From Nanobdellota archaeon (GTDB lineage Archaea; Aenigmatarchaeota; Aenigmatarchaeia; Aenigmatarchaeales; Aenigmatarchaeaceae): a stretch of 49,073 nucleotides of DNA. The notes under the pieces are model-generated. The model made no database searches and was not told the DNA's origin. It saw nothing but the letters and a program-made list of their open reading frames with translations. Shown piece after piece: positions 18,599 through 27,944 of the stretch (within the stretch, counting starts at the first letter, position 1; the number at the start of each line of letters is the position of its first letter). The translations under genes and the position numbers were made by a program. The stretch covers positions 1 to 49,073 of the forward strand of contig JAHIEG010000009.1 of NCBI GenBank assembly GCA_018901655.1. The letters are read 5' to 3'.

Positions 18599-19174
18599 AT
18601 GATTATTAGGATTCCTAAAAGTCCTAAAAAAGAATTACCTAATTACTTGATAGAATATTACAGCAAAAATGAGTCATATAAAGGTTCTTTATCCTTAAAC
18701 AATATTCATGATATATTAAAAAATATTAAAGAGGAAATAGAATCAGTAAAAAAGATTAAAAACATTGATTTTGATTTTTCTAATAGAAGTATCGCATATT
18801 GGATAAATGATGAGAGAAATATCTCTGTTAGAAATTTATTTGTCCTTTTGAACAAGTGGAAATCTATTTGTAACATATTCACGAAAGCGTATAATCAATT
18901 ATTGGATGATTTATATAATAAGGCATCTTCATATGGGTATAATGGTTCAGAATCTAAGTCACTGATAAAATATATTACACCAAGAGAAGCGTACATATTT
19001 GGATATCATTTAGGTGACGGTTATCTAAATAGTGAAAATTTAATTTCATATTCTGATGCGTCAATAAATCAGTTGCATTTTATTAATTTTTTGTTTAATG
19101 ACAGATTTGTTGAAACTAAAAGAAGAGTTTATATGTTTCCATCCAAATATAATAAAAAGGTTGAGGGCCCGTAG
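18599..19174 (+). pseudogene. truncated LAGLIDADG homing endonuclease-like ORF
   Basis: REAYIFGYHLGDGYL motif near its C-terminus; stop codon lies inside the tRNA-Arg at 19165. Confidence 0.6.
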
Positions 19175-19270
19175 CGCAGTCAGGAAAACGCGTGCGGCTT
19201 CGGTTTCTCTTCTATAGTTTCAAGAGAAGAGGTTACCGCAAGATCGGGGGTTCAAATCCCTCCGGGCTCA
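19165..19270 (+). tRNA. tRNA-Arg(TCG) with a 31-nt intron at 37/38 (19204-19234); attL
   Basis: GGGCCCG/CGGGCTC acceptor; TGCGG-CTTCGGA-CCGCA spliced arm; BHB helix CTTC/GAGG; intron hairpin TTCTCTT/AAGAGAA; no encoded CCA. Confidence 0.87.
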
Positions 19271-19329
19271 CTCTTTTTTAGTTCAGTGTACCAATAACTT
19301 TATAAGTAATACTATGTATTATACTTATT

Positions 19330-20613
19330 ATGACATATGATATACCAGATATACACAACACAAAGAGAAAGTTTGAAACCACCATGAGTTTGTTAGAGAA
19401 AGATAGAACAGTGTCTAGAAATAATAAAGAAATTATCAAGAAATTTATTATGACAAAATCTTATGCAGGTTTTTCAATCAAAATAAGACATATCTATACT
19501 TTAATGTTTATTGCTAGACATCTTAAGAAAGATTTTCAAGATGTAACAAATGGGGAGTTACATAAATTATTCTATGATATGAGTAGTGGAAAGATAACAA
19601 AAAAAGACGGTACGCCATACAAATCACTTAGATATTTTAAGAAATCTGTAAGAGAGCTTTATATTAAAATTATAAAGAAAAAGAGAGTTATTGAAGGCAT
19701 TAAGACTGTTAATATATTAAAGGATCTTCATAGAAAAGACTTTTGGACAAGAGATGAAATCTTAAGTTTTCCAAGTTATGCTTCAAATTTGATGGACAAG
19801 GCTTTAACTTCTTTACTGATCTTAGGTGGAAATATTTCAGAATATGGTAGATTATTTGTTTCAGATATAGAAAAAGCTGATGATTATTTGATAGTATCTG
19901 TAAGGAATAGTAAAAATAAACATAGAACTCGTACAGTGTATATGTATGAGAACAATGTTCATATAATTAATTGGATTGATTCTCATCCTTTGAAAGATAG
20001 TAAAGATTTTCCTAATGTTCCACTTTTTATTGTTAAATGGAAAGATGGATGGAAATTACCTTCTTATAATTTTTTCTCAAATCATGTTAGTGAGATAGCT
20101 AAAAAAGTTAATTCTGATAAACCTCCTAATACTCATATATTTAGAAATAGCGTTGCGTTTTGGAAATATCAAAACGGTATGCATGATTTAGAGTTGAATA
20201 GAAGTATGGGCTGGGCATTAGGATCTAACATGAAAGCAAGATATATTCGATGTGATGATGAAGGTGTTATGAACGAGGAGCTGAGGATTAGAGGTTTAAT
20301 TAATAAGGTAGAGAAAAAGAAAGATGAGTTGATAAGTTGTTTAAGATGTCAAACTAAGTATACTAATCCCGATCTTGATAAAAGTCCTCACTGTTCTAGA
20401 TGTGGATTTACTATGAATCCAAAACTTAGAGAAGAAGAGATGTTAAGGCGTCAAGATAATATGAATCTTTATGCTAAAGCTATTGCTTTTACTGATGGAG
20501 ATAATAGAGATAAGTTAACTAAGCTTCAAGATGTTTCTAAAACACTTAGTGATGTTCAGAAAGATGAGATTAGGAACATTGTTGTGAAAATGTTGAACGA
20601 GAGCATTGTTTAA
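19330..20613 (+). CDS. tyrosine recombinase/integrase with C-terminal zinc ribbon
   Basis: THIFRNSVAFWKYQNG...SMGWALGSNMKARYIR catalytic-like region; CLRCQTKY...HCSRCGF. Confidence 0.85.
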   Translation: MTYDIPDIHNTKRKFETTMSLLEKDRTVSRNNKEIIKKFIMTKSYAGFSIKIRHIYTLMFIARHLKKDFQDVTNGELHKLFYDMSSGKITKKDGTPYKSLRYFKKSVRELYIKIIKKKRVIEGIKTVNILKDLHRKDFWTRDEILSFPSYASNLMDKALTSLLILGGNISEYGRLFVSDIEKADDYLIVSVRNSKNKHRTRTVYMYENNVHIINWIDSHPLKDSKDFPNVPLFIVKWKDGWKLPSYNFFSNHVSEIAKKVNSDKPPNTHIFRNSVAFWKYQNGMHDLELNRSMGWALGSNMKARYIRCDDEGVMNEELRIRGLINKVEKKKDELISCLRCQTKYTNPDLDKSPHCSRCGFTMNPKLREEEMLRRQDNMNLYAKAIAFTDGDNRDKLTKLQDVSKTLSDVQKDEIRNIVVKMLNESIV

Positions 20614-20672
20614 CGAGCTTAAAGCAGAGATGAATAAATAAGAATAAATATTAGAAAGTTTAAAATATATGT

Positions 20673-21236
20673 ATGTCTACTATATCTGAAACGAATTTAA
20701 TAATACAATCAAAAGAAGATGCTGAACAAATTGAATCTGCAAATAAGCATAGTACTCAAGAATATGTAAAACTTCTTGAAAAACATGGATTTAGAATTAA
20801 TGAAAAATACACAGCAGGAGTTCGTGCATATGGAAATTTTCGATACACTGCAAAAGATGAAGAAGTTGAATATGGTCTTCATGCTTGGGGCAATTGGGGT
20901 TTAACATTTTATGATAGTATTGGTATTGAGGTTCCAGAAGATGTGAGGGATCTACTTAAAATGAGATATGGAGATAGAATACAAGATAGAATACCTGGTG
21001 GTGAAATGGTTTATCCATACTTTTATTTAGAAGGTTCAATAGATCAAATGGATATTGAATTGGAAAAATTCATATCAGGAGTTGGTCAGTATAAACATAT
21101 TTTAGAATATGGAGATTTAGAATATGGAGAATTAACATCTTCATCAAATATATTATTAGGAAAGATAAAAAACGTATTCTTCAAAAAGAAAGATAATCTG
21201 TATTTAAAAGATGATAGAAGTTTAAGGCAGGGATAA
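20673..21236 (+). CDS. hypothetical protein
   Basis: 187 aa ORF. Confidence 0.65.
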   Translation: MSTISETNLIIQSKEDAEQIESANKHSTQEYVKLLEKHGFRINEKYTAGVRAYGNFRYTAKDEEVEYGLHAWGNWGLTFYDSIGIEVPEDVRDLLKMRYGDRIQDRIPGGEMVYPYFYLEGSIDQMDIELEKFISGVGQYKHILEYGDLEYGELTSSSNILLGKIKNVFFKKKDNLYLKDDRSLRQG

Positions 21237-21346
21237 AGATTTAGTTCAAATTATGATAGACTCACTGTTATAATGGGATATATACAAGGATGTTAAAATT
21301 GAACGTTTAGGTAAATTTATAAAGTTTAACCGTTAATAAATATACT

Positions 21347-21517
21347 ATGGAATCATTAACTTTCCCCTTAGCAAAATGTGAATGTGGTGGTCATTTTCTA
21401 TTAGTTAAAACGGGTAAACAAAGATTTGAAGATGGAGTTAAAGAATATTTTAGTTGGCGTTGCTGTCATTGTGAAAAGCTTATAACGAGTAAGAAGAAAA
21501 AAGACGATACAATTTAA
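21347..21517 (+). CDS. small zinc-ribbon protein (56 aa, not in ORF track)
   Basis: MESLTFPLAKCECGGHFLLVKTGKQRFEDGVKEYFSWRCCHCEKLITSKKKKDDTI. Confidence 0.6.
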   Translation: MESLTFPLAKCECGGHFLLVKTGKQRFEDGVKEYFSWRCCHCEKLITSKKKKDDTI

Positions 21518-21570
21518 ATATTTTCGAACATTTTTGATAAATTTATAAAGTATTGAAATACATATATATT

Positions 21571-21729
21571 ATGCATTATTCGGTTTTAGCAATAGGATTG
21601 TCATTATTTATTCTTGGTGCAAATGAAATGTTAAAAATGCTTGATAAAAGCGGAAAATATAGAACTTTTATAAATTTGTTTTTAATTGGAGTGGGTATAA
21701 TTTTAATTTGGGTAGCAAATGTCGTTTAA
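21571..21729 (+). CDS. small membrane protein (52 aa, not in ORF track)
   Basis: MHYSVLAIGLSLFILGANEMLKMLDKSGKYRTFINLFLIGVGIILIWVANVV, two hydrophobic stretches. Confidence 0.5.
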   Translation: MHYSVLAIGLSLFILGANEMLKMLDKSGKYRTFINLFLIGVGIILIWVANVV

Positions 21730-21837
21730 GAAAGTTAATAATATTTTAAATATTGGTAAAAATTTATATTCACCGAGTGGGTGGAAATAGCTATTTATAT
21801 ATATGTAACATAGATTATAATAATTATAAGTGATTTT

Positions 21838-22518
21838 ATGAATTTTGAAATACAGTCTTATGAGTTTTATCATATTGGTATTAAGCTTAAAAGTTATGTT
21901 GAATTGAGTGTTTTAGTTAGTAAATTATCAAAAACTTTAGAAGAGAAAGGTTTTGAAATAATAAAGAATGATAAAAGAGTAGAAACGTTGGAATCAATTA
22001 TGGGTTCTTTAACTGGTTCTCGAGTTGAAACATTTGCTACTAAAAATGGTGTTAATGTAATGGCTAATTTTGGCGGTGGAGCAATAATTGTTAGATCGGA
22101 AGCGCCTGAAAATGTAGATAATATACTAAATGTTTTTGAGGAAATATTAGAATATTTCCCTAAGATAAATTATGATGTTGATTCTACAGTTGCCTTTTTC
22201 GATATAATAACAAATATTATAATAGATACTGATGATGCGAAAACATTATTAGGAAAAAGTATAAAAATGTCATCTACAACTTTAGATGAGTTGAATTATA
22301 ACATTACACCACAAGGAATAAGAGTTTCTGTTTTTGAAAAAAACGAAACTGAAGATAAAGATAAATTTGATATTATTTTGGGACAGTTTCAAATAAATCC
22401 AAAATCATTATTATTACAATTTACATTTAGGTCTAATAACAAGAAGAAAATAAATAATATTCATAATAAACGTGATGAAATTATTCAGCAAATTATCGAA
22501 TCGATGGAGGGCAGTTAA
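21838..22518 (+). CDS. hypothetical protein, first gene of HEPN operon
   Basis: 226 aa; 2 bp from the next gene; GTGATTTTATG start context. Confidence 0.7.
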   Translation: MNFEIQSYEFYHIGIKLKSYVELSVLVSKLSKTLEEKGFEIIKNDKRVETLESIMGSLTGSRVETFATKNGVNVMANFGGGAIIVRSEAPENVDNILNVFEEILEYFPKINYDVDSTVAFFDIITNIIIDTDDAKTLLGKSIKMSSTTLDELNYNITPQGIRVSVFEKNETEDKDKFDIILGQFQINPKSLLLQFTFRSNNKKKINNIHNKRDEIIQQIIESMEGS

Positions 22519-22520
22519 AC

Positions 22521-23042
22521 ATGTTACAGATACAGGATATTGGTTTTTGTCAAACGCCGGGTTATTATAACTTACGACCTAGTACTAGTATTAATATTAA
22601 AGGATACGACGAATGGAATATTACTAGAAAACACGAAAAGAAGATACCTTCTTTAGATTTAGAATTTATCGATGAAAAAAATATAAATATACCAAATTTA
22701 GTTATTAATCGAAGTCCAGAAATTGAAAAAATGCTAGAAAGCGATAACGACTTTTTTAGGATACATAATTTGATTTTATCCAATTTGTTTAATATAACAG
22801 ATATTGTAAAATTGACAGATCATATTGATATTCTTGTAGAAAAAGACCCGGAAATAGAAGATTGGGAAGAAATAACTATTGATATTAAATTAAAAAATAA
22901 AGATTTTACAAAAATGAATGAGTTATGGGAGAATACTGAAAATAGAATTAGACATGAAATAAGAAATATTGAAGGTATTACAAAAGAAAAAATCGACGAA
23001 ATAAATAATATACTTTCTATCACTTTTGAAACGGGGGATTAA
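22521..23042 (+). CDS. hypothetical protein, second gene of HEPN operon
   Basis: 173 aa; tightly packed. Confidence 0.7.
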   Translation: MLQIQDIGFCQTPGYYNLRPSTSINIKGYDEWNITRKHEKKIPSLDLEFIDEKNINIPNLVINRSPEIEKMLESDNDFFRIHNLILSNLFNITDIVKLTDHIDILVEKDPEIEDWEEITIDIKLKNKDFTKMNELWENTENRIRHEIRNIEGITKEKIDEINNILSITFETGD

Positions 23043-23044
23043 TA

Positions 23045-23443
23045 GTGTTTGAGCCGATATGTTTTTTAAATTTATGTAAAGAAATGTTTAAAGATGAACA
23101 ATATAATGATGAAGCATATTTAAGAACACTTATTAGTAGGTCATATTATGGTCTGTTTCTTATAATGAGAGACGAATTAGAAAAACATGGAATATTATTT
23201 CCAAGAAAGGGAGACGATCATGGGTTTTTAATTAATGAATTAAGAGGCAGGGAGTATTTTAAAATAGCTGATAAAATGAAAAAATTGAGAGGTAAGAGAA
23301 ATGATGCGGATTATTGGACTAATAAACCGATAAAGGAAAAAGATTTGATTTTTTCATTACAATTAGCTGAACAGCTCTTATTGGATTTTAATACAATTTA
23401 TAAAACAAATATAAAATTTGTCGGTTTTAATATTGCTAAATAG
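23045..23443 (+). CDS. HEPN-like domain protein
   Basis: SRSYYGLFLIMRDEL...MKKLRGKRNDADYW resembles the R-x-x-R-N-x-A-D-Y HEPN variant. Confidence 0.7.
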   Translation: MFEPICFLNLCKEMFKDEQYNDEAYLRTLISRSYYGLFLIMRDELEKHGILFPRKGDDHGFLINELRGREYFKIADKMKKLRGKRNDADYWTNKPIKEKDLIFSLQLAEQLLLDFNTIYKTNIKFVGFNIAK

Positions 23444-23552
23444 ATTAAATCCCATTAATTTCATTTAATTAAGCAAATCAATGTATTATTCAAATCAAAC
23501 AAAAGTCTTGAAAATCGATATCTACTTATATGGCTTTATTTGTAATTGATTT

Positions 23553-23741
23553 ATGCAAAAAGAAATTATATCAGAATCTGCAAGATTGTGTTTTTTAGCA
23601 TTTGTTGGAGGACTGATGGGGGCTTTCATTAATTCATATTTATCTAATCCTGTTCAACAAAGTTTATTTTGGCTTCTTGTAGGTTTTTGTTTGTTATTCG
23701 TTTCTACAATTATTGTTATGTCGATTTATTCTAAAAAATAA
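23553..23741 (+). CDS. small membrane protein
   Basis: 62 aa with two hydrophobic helices. Confidence 0.5.
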   Translation: MQKEIISESARLCFLAFVGGLMGAFINSYLSNPVQQSLFWLLVGFCLLFVSTIIVMSIYSKK

Positions 23742-23784
23742 ACTTATTTAATCTATAAATACCTCTCAAACCAATCTATTAATT

Positions 23785-23946
23785 ATGTTCAAGAAGACAG
23801 TGGAAATTGGTTTATCAATAATAGCAATAATAGGCCTACTGATGGTTATTACAAACATGAATGATTTACAAAACATAACCTTATGGTATGGTGTTATTTT
23901 AGTAGCGCTGGCTGGAGCGTTATATAAGAAAATATTTGAGAAATAG
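23785..23946 (+). CDS. small membrane protein (53 aa, not in ORF track)
   Basis: MFKKTVEIGLSIIAIIGLLMVITNMNDLQNITLWYGVILVALAGALYKKIFEK. Confidence 0.5.
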   Translation: MFKKTVEIGLSIIAIIGLLMVITNMNDLQNITLWYGVILVALAGALYKKIFEK

Positions 23947-23987
23947 AACACTGGAAGATAACTTATTGCCGTAATCTGACGAGTAGA

Positions 23988-24014
23988 TAAATCCATATTT
24001 AAGCTTTTCTAACG
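23988..24014 (+). promoter_or_regulatory. repeated promoter cassette ATCCATATTTAAGCTTTTCTAACG
   Basis: TATA-like element just upstream of ATG at 24025; near-copies upstream of ATGs at 25870, 27115, 27502, 27945. Confidence 0.7.
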
Positions 24015-24024
24015 TATTTTTAAT

Positions 24025-24312
24025 ATGTTAAGTGAAGGATCAGAAAGCAGTAGAATTGAAAGGAAAATTAAAACTTATTCAGAAGATGCTGTTAATTATT
24101 TTCAGAGACTTTTAAAAGAACCGAATAGGTTTTCAGAGCCATATTATTCTAAAGAGAATGTGAGAGAATTTGTTAAACGGGCTGTAAGTATTTTCGATGA
24201 TGAAGAAATTGATGCTGATGATCAGAAAGAAATTGAACAAAATGTAATGTCTTCTCTGATTAAACAAGGAATATTGAAAAAAGAGACTGTATATAGATTT
24301 AATAGAAAATAA
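24025..24312 (+). CDS. hypothetical protein
   Basis: 95 aa ORF in cassette array. Confidence 0.6.
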   Translation: MLSEGSESSRIERKIKTYSEDAVNYFQRLLKEPNRFSEPYYSKENVREFVKRAVSIFDDEEIDADDQKEIEQNVMSSLIKQGILKKETVYRFNRK

Positions 24313-24380
24313 TTCAATCCCCACCAATCTCATTTAACGCGCGCTATATTTAAGCTTTTCTGTATTATTAGTTTTATGGT

Positions 24381-25040
24381 TCAAAATAAATTTTCTGTGA
24401 GAATAATACATATATGTTTATTCCAATTTTTTATATCATTTGAAAATGCTTCCAATTTCTTATCAGCAGTTATGAATGATATTTCATATTGTTTGCTTTG
24501 TAAAAAGTAGTTCAATAATGCTAGATGTTCGGAATCTTCTTCATCATAGAATTTACCATTTGTTTCTTTTTTTAATTCTTCAAATATAGTAGCCTTATAA
24601 TCTTTATCGGTTTGATCAAGAAAATGTATATGTGGGGTTTTCATAAATATAAAATATTTTGAATTGAAATATTGTCTTAAATTTTTATGAACGTCTTTAA
24701 GATCATTCTGATTTAATTTATTGTTTAACATGTTTTTAATAACATTAGAATATCTTTTGAATCTTTTCATGTTTTTATCTTTTGGTTTTTCCATATTTTC
24801 AATTTGTTTTAGACATCTTTTCGGATCTGCTCTAGTTTGCTTACAATAGAAAAAGAATGCAGATACATCGGGGGTTAGTTTGAATAGCCATATATCGAGT
24901 CTTTTTTGGATAGTTTCCAATAATAAGCCTCTAAATTCATTTTCTTCTATCTTATTAAAAAGTTTTTTTGCATTTCTATCCTGAAGAGCAGAATTTATAA
25001 GAATACAAACATCAGGCGTGTATAGGGTTCGAGTATCCAC
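24381..25040 (-). CDS. PIN-like domain protein, putative toxin
   Basis: TPDVCILIN...DEEDSEHLALLNYFL...ISFITADKKLEAFSNDI spaced acidic motifs. Confidence 0.6.
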   Translation of the reverse strand: MDTRTLYTPDVCILINSALQDRNAKKLFNKIEENEFRGLLLETIQKRLDIWLFKLTPDVSAFFFYCKQTRADPKRCLKQIENMEKPKDKNMKRFKRYSNVIKNMLNNKLNQNDLKDVHKNLRQYFNSKYFIFMKTPHIHFLDQTDKDYKATIFEELKKETNGKFYDEEDSEHLALLNYFLQSKQYEISFITADKKLEAFSNDIKNWNKHICIILTENLF

Positions 25041-25740
25041 TTAAAATAACCTCTGCTTCTTTTGATATAGAAACTTCTTCAATGGTAATATTGACAGCTG
25101 ATTTAGCCATTAATAATGTTAAGTTTAAAGATGAAAATGAATTTATTAGTTCTTCAACAAATTCTTCTGGCATCTCTTTACCATTTTCTACATATTCTAT
25201 TAGTTCCTGTATATAGGATACTATTTCAAAAAATGAATCTGTAAGTTTTTTGAAAATATCTGATTTATTCTGGATTATATTTATTATACCAGGTTTTTTA
25301 ACCATGTTAGCAAAACTATGGAAATAAGAGAAAACATCCCTGACAAGTTCAATAGATTGTATTAAATAATTACACGTTTCGGCTGTTATTTCATTTTGTA
25401 TTTTTGTTTGTATATCTGGTATACTATCTGCTAATATACCATTAGTTATTTCTATAACTTTTTGATATCTTGTTAAATAATTAGACCAGAGATCTTGTTT
25501 GAATGGATTTTTTTCTAATTTTTTTATTGTTCCAATCCATAATTTCATACTTTCTTCTAAATTTTCATTTTCAATATTCTCAATACTATCCTCTATTAGT
25601 ATTTCTAGAGTATTTAAATATCTTATTGTAGATCTTTTTTTAAGTGCATATGAATTCATTATTTCTATATTTGGTTCTATTGTAATAGAATTACCTACAT
25701 TGTTAATAAGTGCTCCCATTTGGGTAAGTTGTGTTGACAT
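25012..25740 (-). CDS. hypothetical helical protein, partner of the PIN-like gene
   Basis: 242 aa; overlaps the PIN-like gene by 29 bp. Confidence 0.65.
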   Translation of the reverse strand: MSTQLTQMGALINNVGNSITIEPNIEIMNSYALKKRSTIRYLNTLEILIEDSIENIENENLEESMKLWIGTIKKLEKNPFKQDLWSNYLTRYQKVIEITNGILADSIPDIQTKIQNEITAETCNYLIQSIELVRDVFSYFHSFANMVKKPGIINIIQNKSDIFKKLTDSFFEIVSYIQELIEYVENGKEMPEEFVEELINSFSSLNLTLLMAKSAVNITIEEVSISKEAEVILSGYSNPIHA

Positions 25741-25869
25741 AATATCATCAAAGTTATACTATTATTAGTATTTTCAATATATAAAAAGACTAATTTTTAA
25801 ATCCCACCAATCTCATTCAACAAATCCATATTTAAGCTTTTCTAACGTATTAATTATTAGTGTGATAAA

Positions 25870-26334
25870 ATGAATACAAAAGAACTTTATGAAATACTTC
25901 AAGATTCAACAAGAGTTTATAGAAAGGGAGAAATTGTAGAAGAAAGCGAACTTGAACATATTAAAGTTGTAGAAATATTTGGTTATGAACATACAGATAA
26001 TGCACCAAAAGAAGATAATTTTGATAAAATTGATATGATATTTGTTGATGTTCTTGTTGATAAGACAAAGGCAAAAGACTATAAAAATAATTTAATAAAT
26101 ATTCTTAAAGAATATCCTCAACCAGAAAGATTAGCTGGAGGTCCAAGTTATATTGAATTAGCACCTAATTTAGAAATGGAACAAGAAAGCACATTAAGAT
26201 TAATGGCTTTAGGAAAATCATTAGAAATGTGGGATATTATATCTGGTAAAACATTGGGAATGGATGATGCTAAAACAAAAGAACTGGCTGGATCAGGAAT
26301 GTTAATGATATCTGGATATAAAATAGATGGTTAA
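25870..26334 (+). CDS. hypothetical protein
   Basis: 154 aa ORF with cassette promoter and GTGATAAAATG start. Confidence 0.7.
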   Translation: MNTKELYEILQDSTRVYRKGEIVEESELEHIKVVEIFGYEHTDNAPKEDNFDKIDMIFVDVLVDKTKAKDYKNNLINILKEYPQPERLAGGPSYIELAPNLEMEQESTLRLMALGKSLEMWDIISGKTLGMDDAKTKELAGSGMLMISGYKIDG

Positions 26335-26360
26335 AACTTTGGTAGAAAAAAGATTAATTT

Positions 26361-26510
26361 CTATATCCCACCAATCTCATTCAACCAAGTCAAAGTAGAA
26401 TTCAAATCAACCTTACCCCACCTCTGCTTAATACGCTTTGAACATTCTACGGCAAGTCTACAATTACCATTATGTGTACATGCATAGTTAGATATCTGAT
26501 CTAGTCCATT
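26361..26510 (-). pseudogene. orc1/cdc6-like 3'-end fragment
   Basis: nearly identical to the 3' end of 28251-28946, including a 42-bp identical stretch. Confidence 0.85.
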
Positions 26511-26580
26511 CAGAACGTCAAAACCATAATACTTCTATCAAAACAAAAACTTTATATTCTAAATCTGTTTAATAATTTGT

Positions 26581-27024
26581 ATGGTTGAAGATACTTTTGA
26601 TGATGCTAAAAACCGTGATAGTATAATTGATTACGCCAATAAATCTTTTCCAAATTTTAAAAATAAATTAGATGGTATTTTAAGTACACACGGTTTTGAG
26701 GCGTATTAATAGAAATTAGATGATGATAATATTTTCGGTGGTTCAAGAACATCACCATACAAATTTCATGTTTTTCAAAAATCTGATAAACACAAATTCG
26801 AGAAATTTGGAAGAATGACATGTGGTCAGATTTTGTATGCTGTCTGTGTTTGTGGAGAGGGCGGATACAGTTATACACCATATTTAGCAATTTATGCTTC
26901 TGAGAATTTTCATGACACGTCTCGTATCATTGCAGAGGAATATGAATCAATGAAAATTGGAAAAGCTAAGATAAAATCATATCCACCATTTAGATATATG
27001 CCATTATTGAGCGAGGGAATATGA
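26581..27024 (+). pseudogene. hypothetical gene interrupted by in-frame TAA TAG (26707-26712)
   Basis: open in the same frame before and after the two stops; MVEDTFDD...HGFEAY**KLDDDNIFGGSRTSPYKF...LLSEGI. Confidence 0.75.
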
Positions 27025-27114
27025 ACTCTCGGGGTTTTAATATTCATCCTTCTAATCATTATATCTCGTTAGTTGAACAATTCTATATTTAAGCTTTTCT
27101 TACAAACATTAATT

Positions 27115-27441
27115 ATGAAAGACGAAATGCCTTTAGAAGAAATTTTTAGACAAGCGGGAACAGCTAAAATACTTCAATATTTATACAGGAAAACGAATGA
27201 TGGAACTGAAAACGGAATTATTGTTTCAAACATCTTATATGAATGCGATATCTGTTGTAAAACCGGGTATAAAGCTCTTGATTTATTAGATAAATGGAAT
27301 ATTATATATTCTGAAAAGGTGAACGGCTTTCCGCCTAAGAGATACTATGCTTTAACAAATTTTGGCGCAGAAATAGCTAAAGATATAATATCTATCGATT
27401 CGAAGCTACAGGGGATTGATAAGAAATCTAATATTTTATAG
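27115..27441 (+). CDS. winged-helix protein
   Basis: AKILQYLYRKTNDGTENGIIVSNILYECDICCKTGYKALDLLDKWNIIYSEKVNG; start moved from 27073 to the ATG following the cassette promoter. Confidence 0.65.
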   Translation: MKDEMPLEEIFRQAGTAKILQYLYRKTNDGTENGIIVSNILYECDICCKTGYKALDLLDKWNIIYSEKVNGFPPKRYYALTNFGAEIAKDIISIDSKLQGIDKKSNIL

Positions 27442-27501
27442 ACGATTATTAAATCTCATTTAATAAATCCATATTTAAGCTTTTGGGTACATATTTTTAC
27501 T

Positions 27502-27849
27502 ATGAGTTTTGATCAAGATACTGCAGATTATAGTAGAGCTATAAAAGACGAATATGGAAAATTAGAACAACCTAGAGCAAAACCTGAAAAATATAAAGCT
27601 GTAATTATTAGCATGGAAGGTGAATTTAGAGGACTTCCAATAGGTCCTGGTTTAGCTAAAGCATTTTCTAGATATAAATATGAAGATGAGAATCTTCAAC
27701 ATGTACTTAATATGGCAGAACACATGAAGGATGAAATAGATGGACAAGAAAGAATAGATGTTACAATTGCGGTTTATGATTCAAAAGGAAAGGAGATAAC
27801 TCCACGAGATCTTCTCAATGATAGAGTACCTAGTTCACATTTTATGTAA
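27502..27849 (+). CDS. hypothetical protein
   Basis: 115 aa ORF in cassette array. Confidence 0.65.
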   Translation: MSFDQDTADYSRAIKDEYGKLEQPRAKPEKYKAVIISMEGEFRGLPIGPGLAKAFSRYKYEDENLQHVLNMAEHMKDEIDGQERIDVTIAVYDSKGKEITPRDLLNDRVPSSHFM

Positions 27850-27944
27850 TTCTATTTTAATAAAAATTTCATTTTAATCGCCTTCCGATTTCAACACAAA
27901 CCCATATTTAAGCTTTTCTAACCAATTATTATACAGTGATAATA

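Noticed and set aside
22565-23023. Minus-strand ORFs 22565-22783 and 22820-23023
   Set aside because: Antisense to the tightly packed HEPN operon; hydrophobic, low-complexity translations typical of AT-rich shadow frames.
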